A stretch of 64,000 bases of DNA, taken from assembly GCF_004342905.1 (NCBI RefSeq), contig NZ_SMAN01000003.1:124001-188000 (forward strand), in the 5' to 3' direction. Of this stretch, positions 8,553-18,066 are shown piece by piece; the first letter of the stretch is position 1; each line of letters begins with the position of its first letter. The notes below the pieces were generated by a model that saw nothing but the letters and a program-made list of their open reading frames with translations, was not told the origin of the DNA and searched no databases. Made by a program: the position numbers and the translations under genes. The stretch is from Melghiribacillus thermohalophilus (GTDB taxonomy: Bacteria > Bacillota > Bacilli > Bacillales > Alkalibacillaceae).

Positions 8553-8590
8553 GAAAAAAGGAGTTTCCACCATACGGTGAATACTCCTTT
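8553..8590 (-). terminator. Terminator after the S1 gene
   Basis: AAAGGAGT (8557-8564) pairs with ACTCCTTT (8583-8590), with partial pairing inside. A U-rich tract follows on the minus strand. Confidence 0.65.
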
Positions 8591-8628
8591 CTTTGCCTGG
8601 CACAATCATTTCTGGTTATCAGCACGGT

Positions 8629-9783
8629 TTATTCTTCATCTTTTATTTTCTTCAATTGTTCTCCAATAATGTCTCCAATCTGGAAGGAACCTTCTTCATT
8701 TTCCTGTTGGAACTTCTGCAATTCCTGATTATCTTTTTCCTCTTCTACCTCACGGATCGACAAGGAAATACGCTTATCTGCTTCACTTACTTCCAGAACT
8801 TTTGCCTTGACGGTTTGGCCTGTTTCCAGCACTTCCTGCGGAGATCCAATGTGGCGGCTGGAAATCTGGGATATATGAACAAGCCCTTCTACACCCGGGA
8901 ACACTTCCACAAATGCACCAAAATTCACAAGACGTTTAACGGTCCCCTCTATCACATCCCCTGGTTTTACTTTCTGTTCAATACCATCCCATGGTCCAGG
9001 AAGGGCCTCTTTTAATGATAATGAAATCCGTTCGGTATCCCGGTCAACGGATAATACTTTTACTTTAATTTTATCTCCTTCATTGACTACATCCGAGGCT
9101 TTTTCCACATGCTCATGGGAAAGCTGGGAAATATGGACAAGACCGTCTGCTCCACCAATATCTACGAACACACCAAAGCTGGCTATCCGCTGTACAACAC
9201 CTTCAACAATCTGACCGGGTTCTAAATTCTGGAGCAGATCCTGCTTTTTCTTTTCCATCTCTGCTTCTTCTACCGCCCGGTGGGAAAGGATTACTCGGTT
9301 TTGTTCCCTGTCCAGCTCTATGATTTTTAACGTCAGCGTTTTGCCGACATAATCCTCAAAATCATCAACATAATACGTTTCCACATGGGAAGCAGGAATA
9401 AAGCCCCGCAGACCGACATCCGCAACCAGACCGCCTTTAACGACTTCTTTAACCTCTGCTTCAATGGTTTCATCCTTTTGATACACATCTTCCAGATGAG
9501 ACCAGGCTTTCTCCATATCGACGGCTTTCTTTGAAAGAACGAGCTCCTGCTCTTCGTCATTTAATTTTTTTACCATCAATTCAAGTTCATCGCCCTCTGA
9601 AATGACATCAGCAATCTGTTCTACATGTAAATGAGAGAGTTCACTGATTGGCAGAATACCTTCAGATTTGTAACCTGCATCCACTAGTGCCCTCTTTTCT
9701 TCAATCTTAATCACTTTTCCTTTAATCATGTCTCCTACTTTGAGATTTTCCGCATGATTTAAGTCATTTTTCACATCATCCAT
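8629..9783 (-). CDS. rpsA: S1 RNA-binding protein, RpsA homologue (YpfD)
   Basis: A 384-residue protein of four S1 OB-fold repeats at roughly residues 14-85, 100-170, 185-258 and 270-345. The last two carry the typical FGVFVDIGGADGLVHISQLS and FGAFVEVFPGVEGLVHISQI motifs. Length matches the short Gram-positive S1 homologue, not the six-domain E. coli S1; in B. subtilis it is dispensable and only loosely ribosome-associated. ATG 9783 has SD AAGGAGGT. The acidic C-terminal tail follows the last repeat. Downstream of cmk-plsC. Confidence 0.93.
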   Translation of the reverse strand: MDDVKNDLNHAENLKVGDMIKGKVIKIEEKRALVDAGYKSEGILPISELSHLHVEQIADVISEGDELELMVKKLNDEEQELVLSKKAVDMEKAWSHLEDVYQKDETIEAEVKEVVKGGLVADVGLRGFIPASHVETYYVDDFEDYVGKTLTLKIIELDREQNRVILSHRAVEEAEMEKKKQDLLQNLEPGQIVEGVVQRIASFGVFVDIGGADGLVHISQLSHEHVEKASDVVNEGDKIKVKVLSVDRDTERISLSLKEALPGPWDGIEQKVKPGDVIEGTVKRLVNFGAFVEVFPGVEGLVHISQISSRHIGSPQEVLETGQTVKAKVLEVSEADKRISLSIREVEEEKDNQELQKFQQENEEGSFQIGDIIGEQLKKIKDEE

Positions 9784-9871
9784 ACAAAGACCTCCTTGAA
9801 CCAGCAACCCATAAATATCCTTTTTACTAACTTCTTATATTTACCTTCATTTGTCAAGCAGAAAACAACGA

Positions 9872-10450
9872 TTATTTAGCAGAATTCAGCAATTGTTGAA
9901 TTTCTTCCATAATTTTATCTGTTACTTCCTGAGGAGATGCTTTCTGTCTCCGCATCTGTTCAATGGATATTGGTTTTCCATAAACGACTTTCACTTTTCC
10001 GAATAATTTGTATGGTCCTGTAATGGCACACGGAATAATGACAGCTTTAGAACGCAGGGCAAAAAATCCTGCCCCTGCAAGTCCTTTTCCCAGTTCCCCG
10101 GTTTTGCTCCGTGTCCCTTCCGGAAATAACCCAAGGGTATGGCCCTCATCCAAAATCTTAAGCCCTGTTCTGAGGGCTTGCCGGTCCCGCATTCCCCGTT
10201 TAACCGGAAAAGCGTGCAGGTTTTTTAATAGCCAGCCAATCCATTTTTTTTCAAATAATTCCTCTTTAGCCATAAAAAAGATTTCCCTTGGAGATGTAAT
10301 CCCAACGGTAGGGGGGTCTAAATTGGAAATATGGTTGGAACAGATAATCACTGGCCCTGTTTTAGGAATATGTTCACGGCCAAAAACTTGAATGCGAAAT
10401 AGAAGTCGGAAAAGAATAAGAACAATGATTTTCCCCAGCTTATAAAGCAT
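9872..10450 (-). CDS. plsC: 1-acyl-sn-glycerol-3-phosphate acyltransferase
   Basis: Transfers an acyl chain to lysophosphatidic acid, giving phosphatidic acid at the inner face of the membrane. 192 residues. An N-terminal hydrophobic helix precedes the NHxxxxD motif (Asn39-His40 to Asp45), and FPEGTRS is further on, as in the PlsC family. ATG 10450 has SD GAGGAG; the gene overlaps the end of cmk by 11 bases, indicating translational coupling. The same cmk-plsC pairing occurs in many Firmicutes. Confidence 0.93.
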   Translation of the reverse strand: MLYKLGKIIVLILFRLLFRIQVFGREHIPKTGPVIICSNHISNLDPPTVGITSPREIFFMAKEELFEKKWIGWLLKNLHAFPVKRGMRDRQALRTGLKILDEGHTLGLFPEGTRSKTGELGKGLAGAGFFALRSKAVIIPCAITGPYKLFGKVKVVYGKPISIEQMRRQKASPQEVTDKIMEEIQQLLNSAK

Positions 10451-11138
10451 CCTCATTCTCCTCAAGTATTTTATGGTTCGCAAGATCCAGAATTTTACTT
10501 ACCACATTTTCTATACTGAGTGATGTGGTATCAATTTCAATCGCATCATCGGCTTTAATGAGTGGCGCTGTTTCCCTTTTGGAATCTTGTTCGTCCCGTT
10601 TCCTGATTTCCTCTTTCAATTGTTCAAAATCAGACGGAAATCCTTTTTCCATATTCTCTCGATGCCTTCTTCTGGCACGTTCCTCAACCGAAGCAGATAA
10701 AAATATTTTCACTTCTGCGTCCGGAATCACATGGGTACCGATATCCCTTCCATCCATGACTACTCTGCGGTTCTTTGCCATATCCTGCTGCCGCTTTACC
10801 ATTTCCTGTCGGACTTTCGGATGGGTGGCTACCATGGATACATGATTGGTCACATCAGATGTTCGGATATCTCTGGTGACATCCTTCCCATCCATGAATA
10901 CCCTTTGTTCACCGTTTTCCTGTTTGAATTCGATCTGGGTTTTTAAAAGAAGTTGATATAAAGGCTCTTCTTCATGAACTGGAACGTTGTCAGTAAGGGC
11001 TTTTAAGGTCAGTGTCCGATACATCGCACCTGTATCTATGTAAATGTAACCCAGGTCATGTGCCACCTTTTTCGCTACAGTGCTCTTTCCTGCTGCAGCA
11101 GGTCCGTCAATCGCAATAGCAATATCTTTCTTTTTCAT
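10440..11138 (-). CDS. cmk: Cytidylate kinase
   Basis: Phosphorylates CMP and dCMP with ATP in pyrimidine salvage and RNA turnover. 232 residues with P-loop GPAAAGKS at 12-19, DTGAMYR, the MDGRDIGT motif and the RRRHRE lid region typical of bacterial-type 1 enzymes. SD GGGAGAGG before ATG 11138. It heads the cmk-plsC-rpsA group. Confidence 0.98.
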   Translation of the reverse strand: MKKKDIAIAIDGPAAAGKSTVAKKVAHDLGYIYIDTGAMYRTLTLKALTDNVPVHEEEPLYQLLLKTQIEFKQENGEQRVFMDGKDVTRDIRTSDVTNHVSMVATHPKVRQEMVKRQQDMAKNRRVVMDGRDIGTHVIPDAEVKIFLSASVEERARRRHRENMEKGFPSDFEQLKEEIRKRDEQDSKRETAPLIKADDAIEIDTTSLSIENVVSKILDLANHKILEENEDAL

Positions 11139-11249
11139 TGCTTTTCCTCTCCCTTTATTTCCATCCCATTACAAAACGTTTTCAGGCAGCGGAACTGCCA
11201 GTGAAATACACTTCAAAATAATAACATACAGGGAAAGGATGGTCTATAA

Positions 11250-11402
11250 TTATTTCATAGTATAACTGACCCCGATATAATCATATACCGGGTTAACATA
11301 TTTATGTAATGGTGTGTACAGGACAAACCACTGGCTGATGAATAGTAAAAAAGCATGAATGATGATTAAACGAATCAATATTTTTTCAAAAGTTCTCATC
11401 AT
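11250..11402 (-). CDS. ypfB: YpfB-type small membrane protein (DUF5359)
   Basis: A 50-residue ORF too short for most gene callers: starts MMRTFEKILIRL, followed by one hydrophobic helix of about 20 residues, then a polar tail ending VSYTMK. The start at 11402 has an AAAGGTG SD. It lies between motI (ypfA) and cmk, exactly where B. subtilis has ypfB, and the MxxFEKILI start agrees with that family. Function unknown. The flanking 11139-11249 carries only a weak hairpin. Confidence 0.65.
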   Translation of the reverse strand: MMRTFEKILIRLIIIHAFLLFISQWFVLYTPLHKYVNPVYDYIGVSYTMK

Positions 11403-11444
11403 CACCACACCTTTTTCCTATAGCGTTGCCGAATAACATGATTT

Positions 11445-12122
11445 CTATTCTTTTAAATCAATCCCTTTCCTGCGGGCCTCAAGCTGTTTTTCAAAACAAT
11501 ACTGGATAATTTTTTGCCGTGCCTGTTCCTTGATATCTGAATACTTGAACGTCATCTTATCTGGAGTTTCCGAACCGCCTTTAATATGGCGGAGCAACTT
11601 TGAGCGGGCATGAATATATGCATAATCATGTTGTCTGAAAGGCAACACAATCCACGTTTCCAATTCGTCAGAAGGCTTATAGCTCATTTTTCGAGGAGCA
11701 ATCACCGCCATTCCGCCACCGCTGATATCTACCGTCCGTGTAATGATTGGAGAACGCTTATTTTCTGGATCATGAAGAGCAACATCCAGTGATGCTCGGA
11801 TTCGCACAAATTCCCTTCGCTGGATTTTTATCATATGATCGTTTCCGGGATAATACAGAACGAGAACTGGAATGTTTTTTAATTTTTTTCTGCCCAGCAA
11901 TTCAGTATGGAAAATATAAACTGAATCATCCCTGGCAACAAATGATATTTTAAACTGCGTTCCTTCAAAAAAGATTGATGTTTTGCCTGTTCTTTCATTA
12001 ACCGGATAATCGACGTAACATTGATCACCTTTGGTATCCAGCAGTTTGCAGCGATACGTTTCCTTTGATTCATCATTGCTTCTCATGAGTTCCATTGTTA
12101 AGGTTGCCCCAATGTATAACAT
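11445..12122 (-). CDS. motI: PilZ-domain c-di-GMP receptor, flagellar clutch MotI (YpfA/DgrA)
   Basis: A 225-residue YcgR-like protein: N-terminal YcgR domain (about residues 1-95) and C-terminal PilZ domain with the c-di-GMP-binding RRxFxR element (RREFVR) followed by DISGGGMAV. In B. subtilis the orthologue binds c-di-GMP and disengages the flagellar stator. ATG 12122 is used with SD GGAAAGGG; the open frame also has a TTG one codon earlier. Next gene downstream is ypfB. Confidence 0.88.
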   Translation of the reverse strand: MLYIGATLTMELMRSNDESKETYRCKLLDTKGDQCYVDYPVNERTGKTSIFFEGTQFKISFVARDDSVYIFHTELLGRKKLKNIPVLVLYYPGNDHMIKIQRREFVRIRASLDVALHDPENKRSPIITRTVDISGGGMAVIAPRKMSYKPSDELETWIVLPFRQHDYAYIHARSKLLRHIKGGSETPDKMTFKYSDIKEQARQKIIQYCFEKQLEARRKGIDLKE

Positions 12123-12162
12123 CAAAAAACCCTTTCCATAACAGAATATATTCTTATTATGG

Positions 12163-12201
12163 CAAAAAAATAAAAAAAGGGAAAGGTTCGACTTTCCCTT
12201 T
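12163..12201 (-). terminator. Terminator after sleB-ypeB
   Basis: Perfect stem AAAGGGAAAG (12176-12185) with CTTTCCCTTT (12192-12201), loop GTTCGA, long U tract on the minus strand. The stretch between ypeB and motI holds nothing else visible. Confidence 0.85.
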
Positions 12202-12329
12202 CCTTCAAAATTAAAGTAAATATAATATTTTCGTTTCCTTTAGAAATCGTCTGCTCCATTGACAGATCAGCCCTGTTCTGATCGTGGAAACATCTGTGCA
12301 ACATCGCCGGAGACTTGAACGTTTAATCG

Positions 12330-13676
12330 TTACGAAACAGATCCAAAATCAACTTCAGGCTGTTTCAGCCGTTCAACCCGTTCTTCAAAGCCGTCCTGAG
12401 CATTGATATAAATACGGTACGTATCTTCGCCTAAAGTGCCGATAAATTCATAGCAGAGGACTTCTTTTCCTAAATCGTTTTCAATCACGGCCAGACTTTG
12501 TTCCTGTATATTTACATTCGGATTGACTTCATTTTTGGCTTCTTCCAGTGTCAATTCTGGGTCGTTGATCGTCCGTTCTTTATGATGAGTTAAATAGTCT
12601 CTGGCTGCAATACCAATTACTTCTCCGTTGTCCAGAGCAACTTTTACTTCAATCGCATCTGGATAGATGCGGACATCATCTTCGGTATAAGCGAAGGAGT
12701 ATACAGCAACATTTTGATACTGGACACTGTTATAGGCTTCCATATGATCGTAGCCCGTTTTCTGTAAGAATCGGCCAGCTCGTTCCATCCCTTCATATAA
12801 ACTGATATTCGGTTTACCAATTTCTCTGTTGATCATAAATGTCAATAAGTGTCCGCCTTTTTGTGTGAAATCCATATACCCATATGTTCCATCCTGATCG
12901 AATGATACCGTGTATAAGCCAATATCTGAACCTTCTCCTGTTTCTGTGATTCGTAATTCCGTCCCGTCGTCAATGGAAAGGATTTGATTTATTTTATTTC
13001 GTAATTGCTGATGATCTATTTTTTCACCGGTGATATCAACCTGGCTTTCCTCAGGTTCTTCCATTACACCATTTAAAGATGTATGAATCATCCCCTCTGA
13101 GTACCCTTTTACATTTTTCTCTACGGTTTTAAATCCATCAATAATGGTGTTGTCCTGCTGTTCCTCCTGTGTAGCCAGTGCAAGCTGCACATCCATCCAT
13201 CTGAGGTTGTTTTCTAAAACCAGATATTGGACTTTTCTTAGCTCCCGTTTGATTTCACCAGAGTGTTCATATAATTTTTCCAGGGTTTTCACTTCTTCAT
13301 CACTTAAGGGTTCATCATCTAATCCCCTGATGGCGGTCCGGTATGAAAAGTGTCCAATATTGGATAAAAATTCTTCGGTTTTATTAAAAGGCAATAGAGA
13401 TAATGGCAATTGACCTACTTCAGTATGAGCTTCTGAAGTAATCCTCCATATTTCGGTTAACTGGGGAGAAAGACTGTCTGCCGTGTTCATTGCCAGAACA
13501 GTCCCGATTTTGTCGTGAAGGAGATCGACATAATAGGCGAGATTGTGAAAAGAGCGCTGGTAGTTATTTTCTGCCTGGATTAATATAGCGTTTTTTTCCT
13601 GGTGTTCCTGGTATCCCCATACACCTACCCCAACCAGGGCTACCGACAGAACCCCAATCGATATCCATCGGAGCAT
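12330..13676 (-). CDS. ypeB: Germination protein YpeB
   Basis: Needed in spores to stabilise and localise the cortex-lytic enzyme SleB, and acts as its inhibitor. 448 residues: one N-terminal membrane anchor (residues 5-22), a helical YpeB region, then PepSY-like repeats in the C-terminal half. ATG 13676 with SD AGAGGAGTG follows sleB by 18 bases, the conserved bicistronic arrangement. A terminator follows. Confidence 0.96.
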   Translation of the reverse strand: MLRWISIGVLSVALVGVGVWGYQEHQEKNAILIQAENNYQRSFHNLAYYVDLLHDKIGTVLAMNTADSLSPQLTEIWRITSEAHTEVGQLPLSLLPFNKTEEFLSNIGHFSYRTAIRGLDDEPLSDEEVKTLEKLYEHSGEIKRELRKVQYLVLENNLRWMDVQLALATQEEQQDNTIIDGFKTVEKNVKGYSEGMIHTSLNGVMEEPEESQVDITGEKIDHQQLRNKINQILSIDDGTELRITETGEGSDIGLYTVSFDQDGTYGYMDFTQKGGHLLTFMINREIGKPNISLYEGMERAGRFLQKTGYDHMEAYNSVQYQNVAVYSFAYTEDDVRIYPDAIEVKVALDNGEVIGIAARDYLTHHKERTINDPELTLEEAKNEVNPNVNIQEQSLAVIENDLGKEVLCYEFIGTLGEDTYRIYINAQDGFEERVERLKQPEVDFGSVS

Positions 13677-13694
13677 CGAATCACTCCTCTTTTT

Positions 13695-14537
13695 TTATTT
13701 TGTAAATATATGTTTGCCTATTTGCTTGATTTGCGGACGCGACCAGATCCAGTCAGAAGTAGCCGTATTCGGATTAAAATAATACAGTGCATTGCCTGAT
13801 GGGTCCCATCCATTGATGGCATCAAGTACGGCCTGTCTAGCGGTTTCATCTGGGGTCAGCCAGATTTGTCCATCACTGACAGCAGTGAATGCTCTCGGCT
13901 CAAAAATAACCCCCGAGACGGTATTGGGGAAGGATGGGCTTTCTACACGATTTAATATCACTGCCGCAACCGCAACTTGACCCACATATGGTTCCCCCCT
14001 GGCCTCTCCATATACAGCCTGGGCCATCATCTGTATATCATTCTGGGAGTATCCCGCAGGTACATTCACCGCAGTCGTTCGGGTGCCTGTCGTCTGATTG
14101 CCGGGATTTGCCGCCTGTCCCCCCCGATCAGGCTGCCTTTTGACCTGCTGTTCCTTTGGGACTCCTCCATAATAGGTAAAATCTCTTCCCTGGCGAATTT
14201 GCTCGTGGATAAATTCCCGATCAAATCGGCTTGCTCTGACAAGCCTTTCTTTTGTTTCTGCACCGACGAGACCATCTACGGTTAATCCAAATTCATACTG
14301 GAAATTTCTAACTGCCCAATAGGTTCTCCAGCCAAACACCCCATCAATATCGCCATTATAAAACCCAAGATATTGCAGCCTCGCCTGCAATTCAATCACA
14401 TCATCTCCCGTAGCCCCTTTTTGTAACACCCGGGGACTAAAGGCATGGGATTGTTGACTATTTTCATATGATGATAACGGGATGTTCACCATGAAAAATA
14501 GAAATATAAAAATCAGGAATTTTTTTTTATCCTTCAT
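13695..14537 (-). CDS. sleB: Spore cortex-lytic enzyme SleB
   Basis: Lytic transglycosylase that degrades the muramic-lactam cortex during germination. 280 residues: a signal peptide (about 1-25), a PG_binding_1 domain (about 35-95), a basic Gln/Gly/Pro linker, and the SleB/CwlJ catalytic domain (about 165-280). The latter contains YGEARGEP with the expected catalytic Glu. SD GGAGGAA before ATG 14537. First gene of sleB-ypeB; known as a SigG operon in B. subtilis, although I could not read a convincing SigG box here. Confidence 0.96.
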   Translation of the reverse strand: MKDKKKFLIFIFLFFMVNIPLSSYENSQQSHAFSPRVLQKGATGDDVIELQARLQYLGFYNGDIDGVFGWRTYWAVRNFQYEFGLTVDGLVGAETKERLVRASRFDREFIHEQIRQGRDFTYYGGVPKEQQVKRQPDRGGQAANPGNQTTGTRTTAVNVPAGYSQNDIQMMAQAVYGEARGEPYVGQVAVAAVILNRVESPSFPNTVSGVIFEPRAFTAVSDGQIWLTPDETARQAVLDAINGWDPSGNALYYFNPNTATSDWIWSRPQIKQIGKHIFTK

Positions 14538-14638
14538 CTTTATTCCTCCTGAATATGGCCAAGAGTAATGTCTTTCATAAGTTTTGCTGAATTTGTTTTT
14601 TTATGCACACGTCCGCAACATTCCTTGTTCGATCCGGC

Positions 14639-14673
14639 AAAAAAAAACTGCCCACACTTGGGACAGTTTTTTT
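14639..14673 (-). terminator. Terminator after prsW
   Basis: A stem built on AACTG-CCCA and TGGGACAGTT with one bulge, flanked by A7 and T7, so it can act on both strands. It lies between prsW and the sleB leader. Confidence 0.7.
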
Positions 14674-14752
14674 GTCAAAAAAGTTAACCGTTATAAGATT
14701 ACCGGATACATTTCTATGCGAACCAGTCGTTTAAAATGCAGACATTTTCTAT

Positions 14753-15442
14753 TTAAATCGTACCGGTCCATTTATTTCTCCGGTCCAAATGCACAACCTT
14801 CTTTTCCTGATTAGCCAGCTTTACCTTTCGCAAAGCCAGGGCCCATAACATAATCATAAACGGGACCATGACATACAGCCAGTTGCTTTGCACCGCTGAC
14901 AAAATAAAATCATACAGGCCGTGGAGGACTGCCGGCAAAATAAGGGCAATTGCAATCATCTGCTTCGGGTGTTTCCGTTTAAATTTTGACTTTCCAAAAT
15001 AAAATCCCATAATTACACCGAACAGGGCATGGGAAGAAACCGGAAAGAGCGCTCTTCCAAAAGCATATTCAATTCCATTTGCGAGTAAATACAGAAGATT
15101 TTCAACCGTAGCAAATCCGAGACTGATGGATACGCCATAAACGATTCCGTCATAATGCTCATCAAAAAAAACATGCTTATAAATGGTATATAAGAAAATA
15201 AACCATTTGACGAACTCTTCCATGAGTCCGGTTAACAAAAAAGATTTGACAAAGGGGGACTGGCCAACTCCTTCAATCACAAAAGTATACTCCAGAAACA
15301 TAATCGGAATAACCAGCAGTCCTCCAGTGATAAAAGAACGGAATACCATTGAAAGGGGTTCACTGTTCACACGGTCTTTTAAATAAAAGAACGCAAGCAA
15401 AGCAACCCCGGGTGCTATTCCCGCGGAAATCACGCTAATCAC
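14753..15442 (-). CDS. prsW: Intramembrane glutamic protease PrsW
   Basis: Site-1 protease that cleaves the anti-sigma factor RsiW in the SigW envelope-stress pathway of B. subtilis. 229 residues, about eight membrane helices. Motif EExxxK is present as MEEFVKW, with FATVEN and the SHALFG histidine helix of the PrsW/CPBP-related superfamily. GTG 15442 is chosen: the SD AAAGGGGAG precedes it, and the resulting N-terminus (ISVISAGIAPG) aligns with the B. subtilis start. The TTG at 15463 lies upstream of the SD. Confidence 0.9.
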   Translation of the reverse strand: MISVISAGIAPGVALLAFFYLKDRVNSEPLSMVFRSFITGGLLVIPIMFLEYTFVIEGVGQSPFVKSFLLTGLMEEFVKWFIFLYTIYKHVFFDEHYDGIVYGVSISLGFATVENLLYLLANGIEYAFGRALFPVSSHALFGVIMGFYFGKSKFKRKHPKQMIAIALILPAVLHGLYDFILSAVQSNWLYVMVPFMIMLWALALRKVKLANQEKKVVHLDRRNKWTGTI

Positions 15443-15543
15443 TATTTCTCTCTCCCCTTTCAATGGTTTGATAATTTCATCGTACCATTATTATTTTAGA
15501 AAAGAAATACGGCCAAGGGTGTTTCCAGGAAGAAAAAAGAAGA

Positions 15544-15735
15544 CTAGCCCGGGATACACCCTGTCAGCCGTAGACATTGAGGATGGAGCCCGGCTGACCC
15601 AGATCTGCGCCGAAATTTAGCGGGGAATGAAACTTTTACTGGCGGATCGTCAGCATTCATGACCGGGAACGGATTCTGAAGAGCAAGCACTATATTGACG
15701 GAAGGTGCAAGGCCGGATAAGAAACGGAAAATCAT
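15544..15735 (-). CDS. Questionable 63-residue ORF in a GC-rich element
   Basis: ATG 15735 has a GAGG SD five bases upstream and runs 63 codons; the product is rich in Pro and Arg (PAKFRRRSGSAG) with no recognised domain. The DNA here is clearly richer in GC than its surroundings and contains a CAGCCG/CGGCTG palindrome near the ORF end, so it may be a structured repeat rather than a gene. Outside the ORF, 15443-15543 and 15736-15819 show nothing further. Treat as uncertain. Confidence 0.3.
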   Translation of the reverse strand: MIFRFLSGLAPSVNIVLALQNPFPVMNADDPPVKVSFPAKFRRRSGSAGLHPQCLRLTGCIPG

Positions 15736-15819
15736 TTAATCCTCAAAACGATAAACGATAGAATCCTCTTTTGTTACGATCTACTTCCGAATATTTTAAA
15801 ATCGAATATCAGCAATTAC

Positions 15820-16776
15820 TTAAAACTCAAATTGTTCAGCATCCGCTGCCATTAAAACTGCCAGTTTAATTCTGGCTTTTTTGCTGTCATAGTCACTTCC
15901 TAAAATCACACCTCTATTCACAAGATCGTAAGCACTTCCTCTGTAGTCATAAGTAGGATATACAGCCCCTTCTTCCGAGCTGGTCGTAATCACGACTTTC
16001 ATATCCTGTTGCAGGCATCGCTCTATTTCATCCATCATTGCTGGAGCGACCTGACCTCTTCCAACCCCTTCCAGAACGATTCCTTTTGCTCCCTGTTCCC
16101 TTGCTGCTTTCAGAAAAATACCGTCTGCATTCAGATAGCATTTAATGATATCCACACGGGGCAAAGAATGTTTAAGATCAAAGGTCTCCCGATTGATGGG
16201 CCTTTGATAAACATGCACCTCATCATTATCGATGATTCCCAGGTACCCAAAACCGAAAGCGTTAAAGCCCTGAATGTTCGAAGCATGTTCCTTTTTCACA
16301 TATTTGGCCGGGAATATTCTTTCATTAAACACCACCACCGTTCCTGTATGCTTTAAATTCTCACAGCAGGCTGAATAAATCGCATGCCTCAAGTTTATAT
16401 ATACATCACTGCCAAGGTCTTTCGGAGAACGCTGGGAACCCGTTACCACAACCGGACGCTCATCATCGATTGTTAAATCAAGAAAATATGCCGTTTCTTC
16501 AAGGGTATCAGTCCCATGGGTAATGACGACTCCATCTACTTCTGGATTCTTAAAATGGTGTTCGATCTTCTCTTTTATATAAACGAGATCTTCAAAAGTT
16601 ATATGCATACTTGGCTTCTGTAATATCGACTCAACTGAAACATCGATGTCATCGGGAAGTTCACATAAAGAAGCGAGTTCTTCTCCGCTAAGTGCACCCG
16701 ATGTCAGCTTGCCGGACTTTTCATTAGGTATACTGGCAATAGTGCCGCCTGTGGTCAATAAAATGACTTTTTTCAT
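15820..16776 (-). CDS. ansA: L-asparaginase, type I
   Basis: Hydrolyses L-asparagine to aspartate and ammonia. 318 residues. The N-terminal TTGGTIAS motif carries the nucleophilic Thr, and the second active-site motif THGTDTLEE is present. No signal peptide, so it is cytoplasmic, like B. subtilis AnsA. ATG 16776 has SD AAGGAGGAG; the longer frame would run back into the ypdA end. It follows bdr by 40 bp on the same strand. No aspartase gene (ansB) is beside it. Confidence 0.93.
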   Translation of the reverse strand: MKKVILLTTGGTIASIPNEKSGKLTSGALSGEELASLCELPDDIDVSVESILQKPSMHITFEDLVYIKEKIEHHFKNPEVDGVVITHGTDTLEETAYFLDLTIDDERPVVVTGSQRSPKDLGSDVYINLRHAIYSACCENLKHTGTVVVFNERIFPAKYVKKEHASNIQGFNAFGFGYLGIIDNDEVHVYQRPINRETFDLKHSLPRVDIIKCYLNADGIFLKAAREQGAKGIVLEGVGRGQVAPAMMDEIERCLQQDMKVVITTSSEEGAVYPTYDYRGSAYDLVNRGVILGSDYDSKKARIKLAVLMAADAEQFEF

Positions 16777-16816
16777 CGTGCTCCTCCTTGTTTGCAGATC
16801 AAAACGCAAATATCGA

Positions 16817-17797
16817 TTATTTTTTAAGTTTCTTGCATATAGATGACGCAATCAGGTCACCATGAAATCGTCCGTTTTCAATAAAAATTTCATTGTTATT
16901 GTTGCCGGCCGCAATAACTCCTGCAATATAGATCCCTTCAACATTGGTTTCCATCGTCTCTTCATTATAAAAAGGGCGACCAGTTTCAGAGTCAATGTCT
17001 ACGCCCATTTTTTCTAAAAAGCTATGGTCCGGGTGATATCCAGTCATGGCAAACACAAAGTCATTAACAATGATTTTTTCTTCTCCACCTTTTACATAGT
17101 GTACATGATCATCGGTAATTTTCGTTACTCTGGCATTGAACTCCATTTGAACAATTTCTTTTTGGACAAGGGAATCAAACTGAGGCAATATCCATGGCTT
17201 GATACTGTCGGAATATTTACTTCCCCGATAAATGACTGTCACTCTTGCTCCCGCCTTAACTAGCTCCAGTGTTGCATCAACCGCTGAATTTTTACCGCCG
17301 ATGACCACAACATCTTTATCAAAATAGGGATGGGCCTCTTTAAAATAATGGCTCACTTTATCCAGTTCTTCACCGGGGACATTTAGCATATTCGGATGAT
17401 CATAATATCCTGTTGCAATAATGACAAACTTCGCCTGATATGTTTGGTCTTCCCCTGTGCGTTTTTGTGTGGAGACGACAAAATAGTCGTGTATCTTTTC
17501 TACCCCTATTACTTTTTCATATGAATGAATCCTTAAATGGGACCTTTGCGCAACCGTCCGATAGTATGTTAAGGCTTCATTTCGTACGGGCTTTTGTTTT
17601 TCTGTAATAAAAGGATATCCACCAATTTCCAGACGATCACTTGAACTGAAAAAGGTTTGATGAGTCGGATAGCGGTAAATGGATTCAGCAACATTTCCTT
17701 TTTCGATTAACAATGGCTTTATTCCCTTTTTCTGCAGTTCTATGGCGGCTGAAAGCCCACAAGGTCCTGCTCCGACAATAATGACATCTTCTTTCAT
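16817..17797 (-). CDS. bdr: Bacillithiol disulfide reductase Bdr (YpdA)
   Basis: FAD-dependent pyridine nucleotide oxidoreductase that reduces oxidised bacillithiol with NADPH. 326 residues. The FAD-binding GAGPCG is near residue 9, a second NADPH-binding GGKNSAVDA near 163, and a C-terminal GIYIAGVIAAG block. ATG 17797 with SD GGGAGTG. The upstream neighbour is gudB, as in B. subtilis where ypdA also lies near gudB and prsW. Confidence 0.9.
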   Translation of the reverse strand: MKEDVIIVGAGPCGLSAAIELQKKGIKPLLIEKGNVAESIYRYPTHQTFFSSSDRLEIGGYPFITEKQKPVRNEALTYYRTVAQRSHLRIHSYEKVIGVEKIHDYFVVSTQKRTGEDQTYQAKFVIIATGYYDHPNMLNVPGEELDKVSHYFKEAHPYFDKDVVVIGGKNSAVDATLELVKAGARVTVIYRGSKYSDSIKPWILPQFDSLVQKEIVQMEFNARVTKITDDHVHYVKGGEEKIIVNDFVFAMTGYHPDHSFLEKMGVDIDSETGRPFYNEETMETNVEGIYIAGVIAAGNNNNEIFIENGRFHGDLIASSICKKLKK

Positions 17798-18002
17798 GAC
17801 TTTCACTCCCCAGATTTTTAAATGTTTGCCTTTCATATTTTATGTCAACTCACGGATTTGTGCATTCCGTAGATATGCTGAAAACATTTGAAGCATCAAG
17901 ATAACCAGGAATCCCATTCGGCTCAGACCGATTAGGGCAGCTTCTGTTTTATCATTGCATAATGGTACGCCAGGCTGGAGATTGCATGCTGATACAACAA
18001 AT

Positions 18003-18039
18003 AAAAAAACATCTCCTACCAGTATCATGATAGGAGATG
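18003..18039 (-). terminator. Terminator after gudB
   Basis: Perfect 9-bp stem CATCTCCTA (18010-18018) with TAGGAGATG (18031-18039) and a seven-U tract on the minus strand. The rest of 17798-18002 shows no supportable gene. Confidence 0.85.
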
Positions 18040-18066
18040 CAATGTCATTTATCAACTGATAATAGC

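Noticed and set aside
11165-11210. GGCAG/CTGCC hairpin after ypfB
   Set aside because: The stem is only five base pairs and is not followed by a U tract.
12122-12304. 60-codon minus-strand frame between ypeB and motI
   Set aside because: It spans the ypeB terminator and shows no SD or family pattern.
14584-14814. 76-codon plus-strand frame near the prsW end
   Set aside because: It crosses the bidirectional terminator and overlaps the antisense of prsW; no SD.
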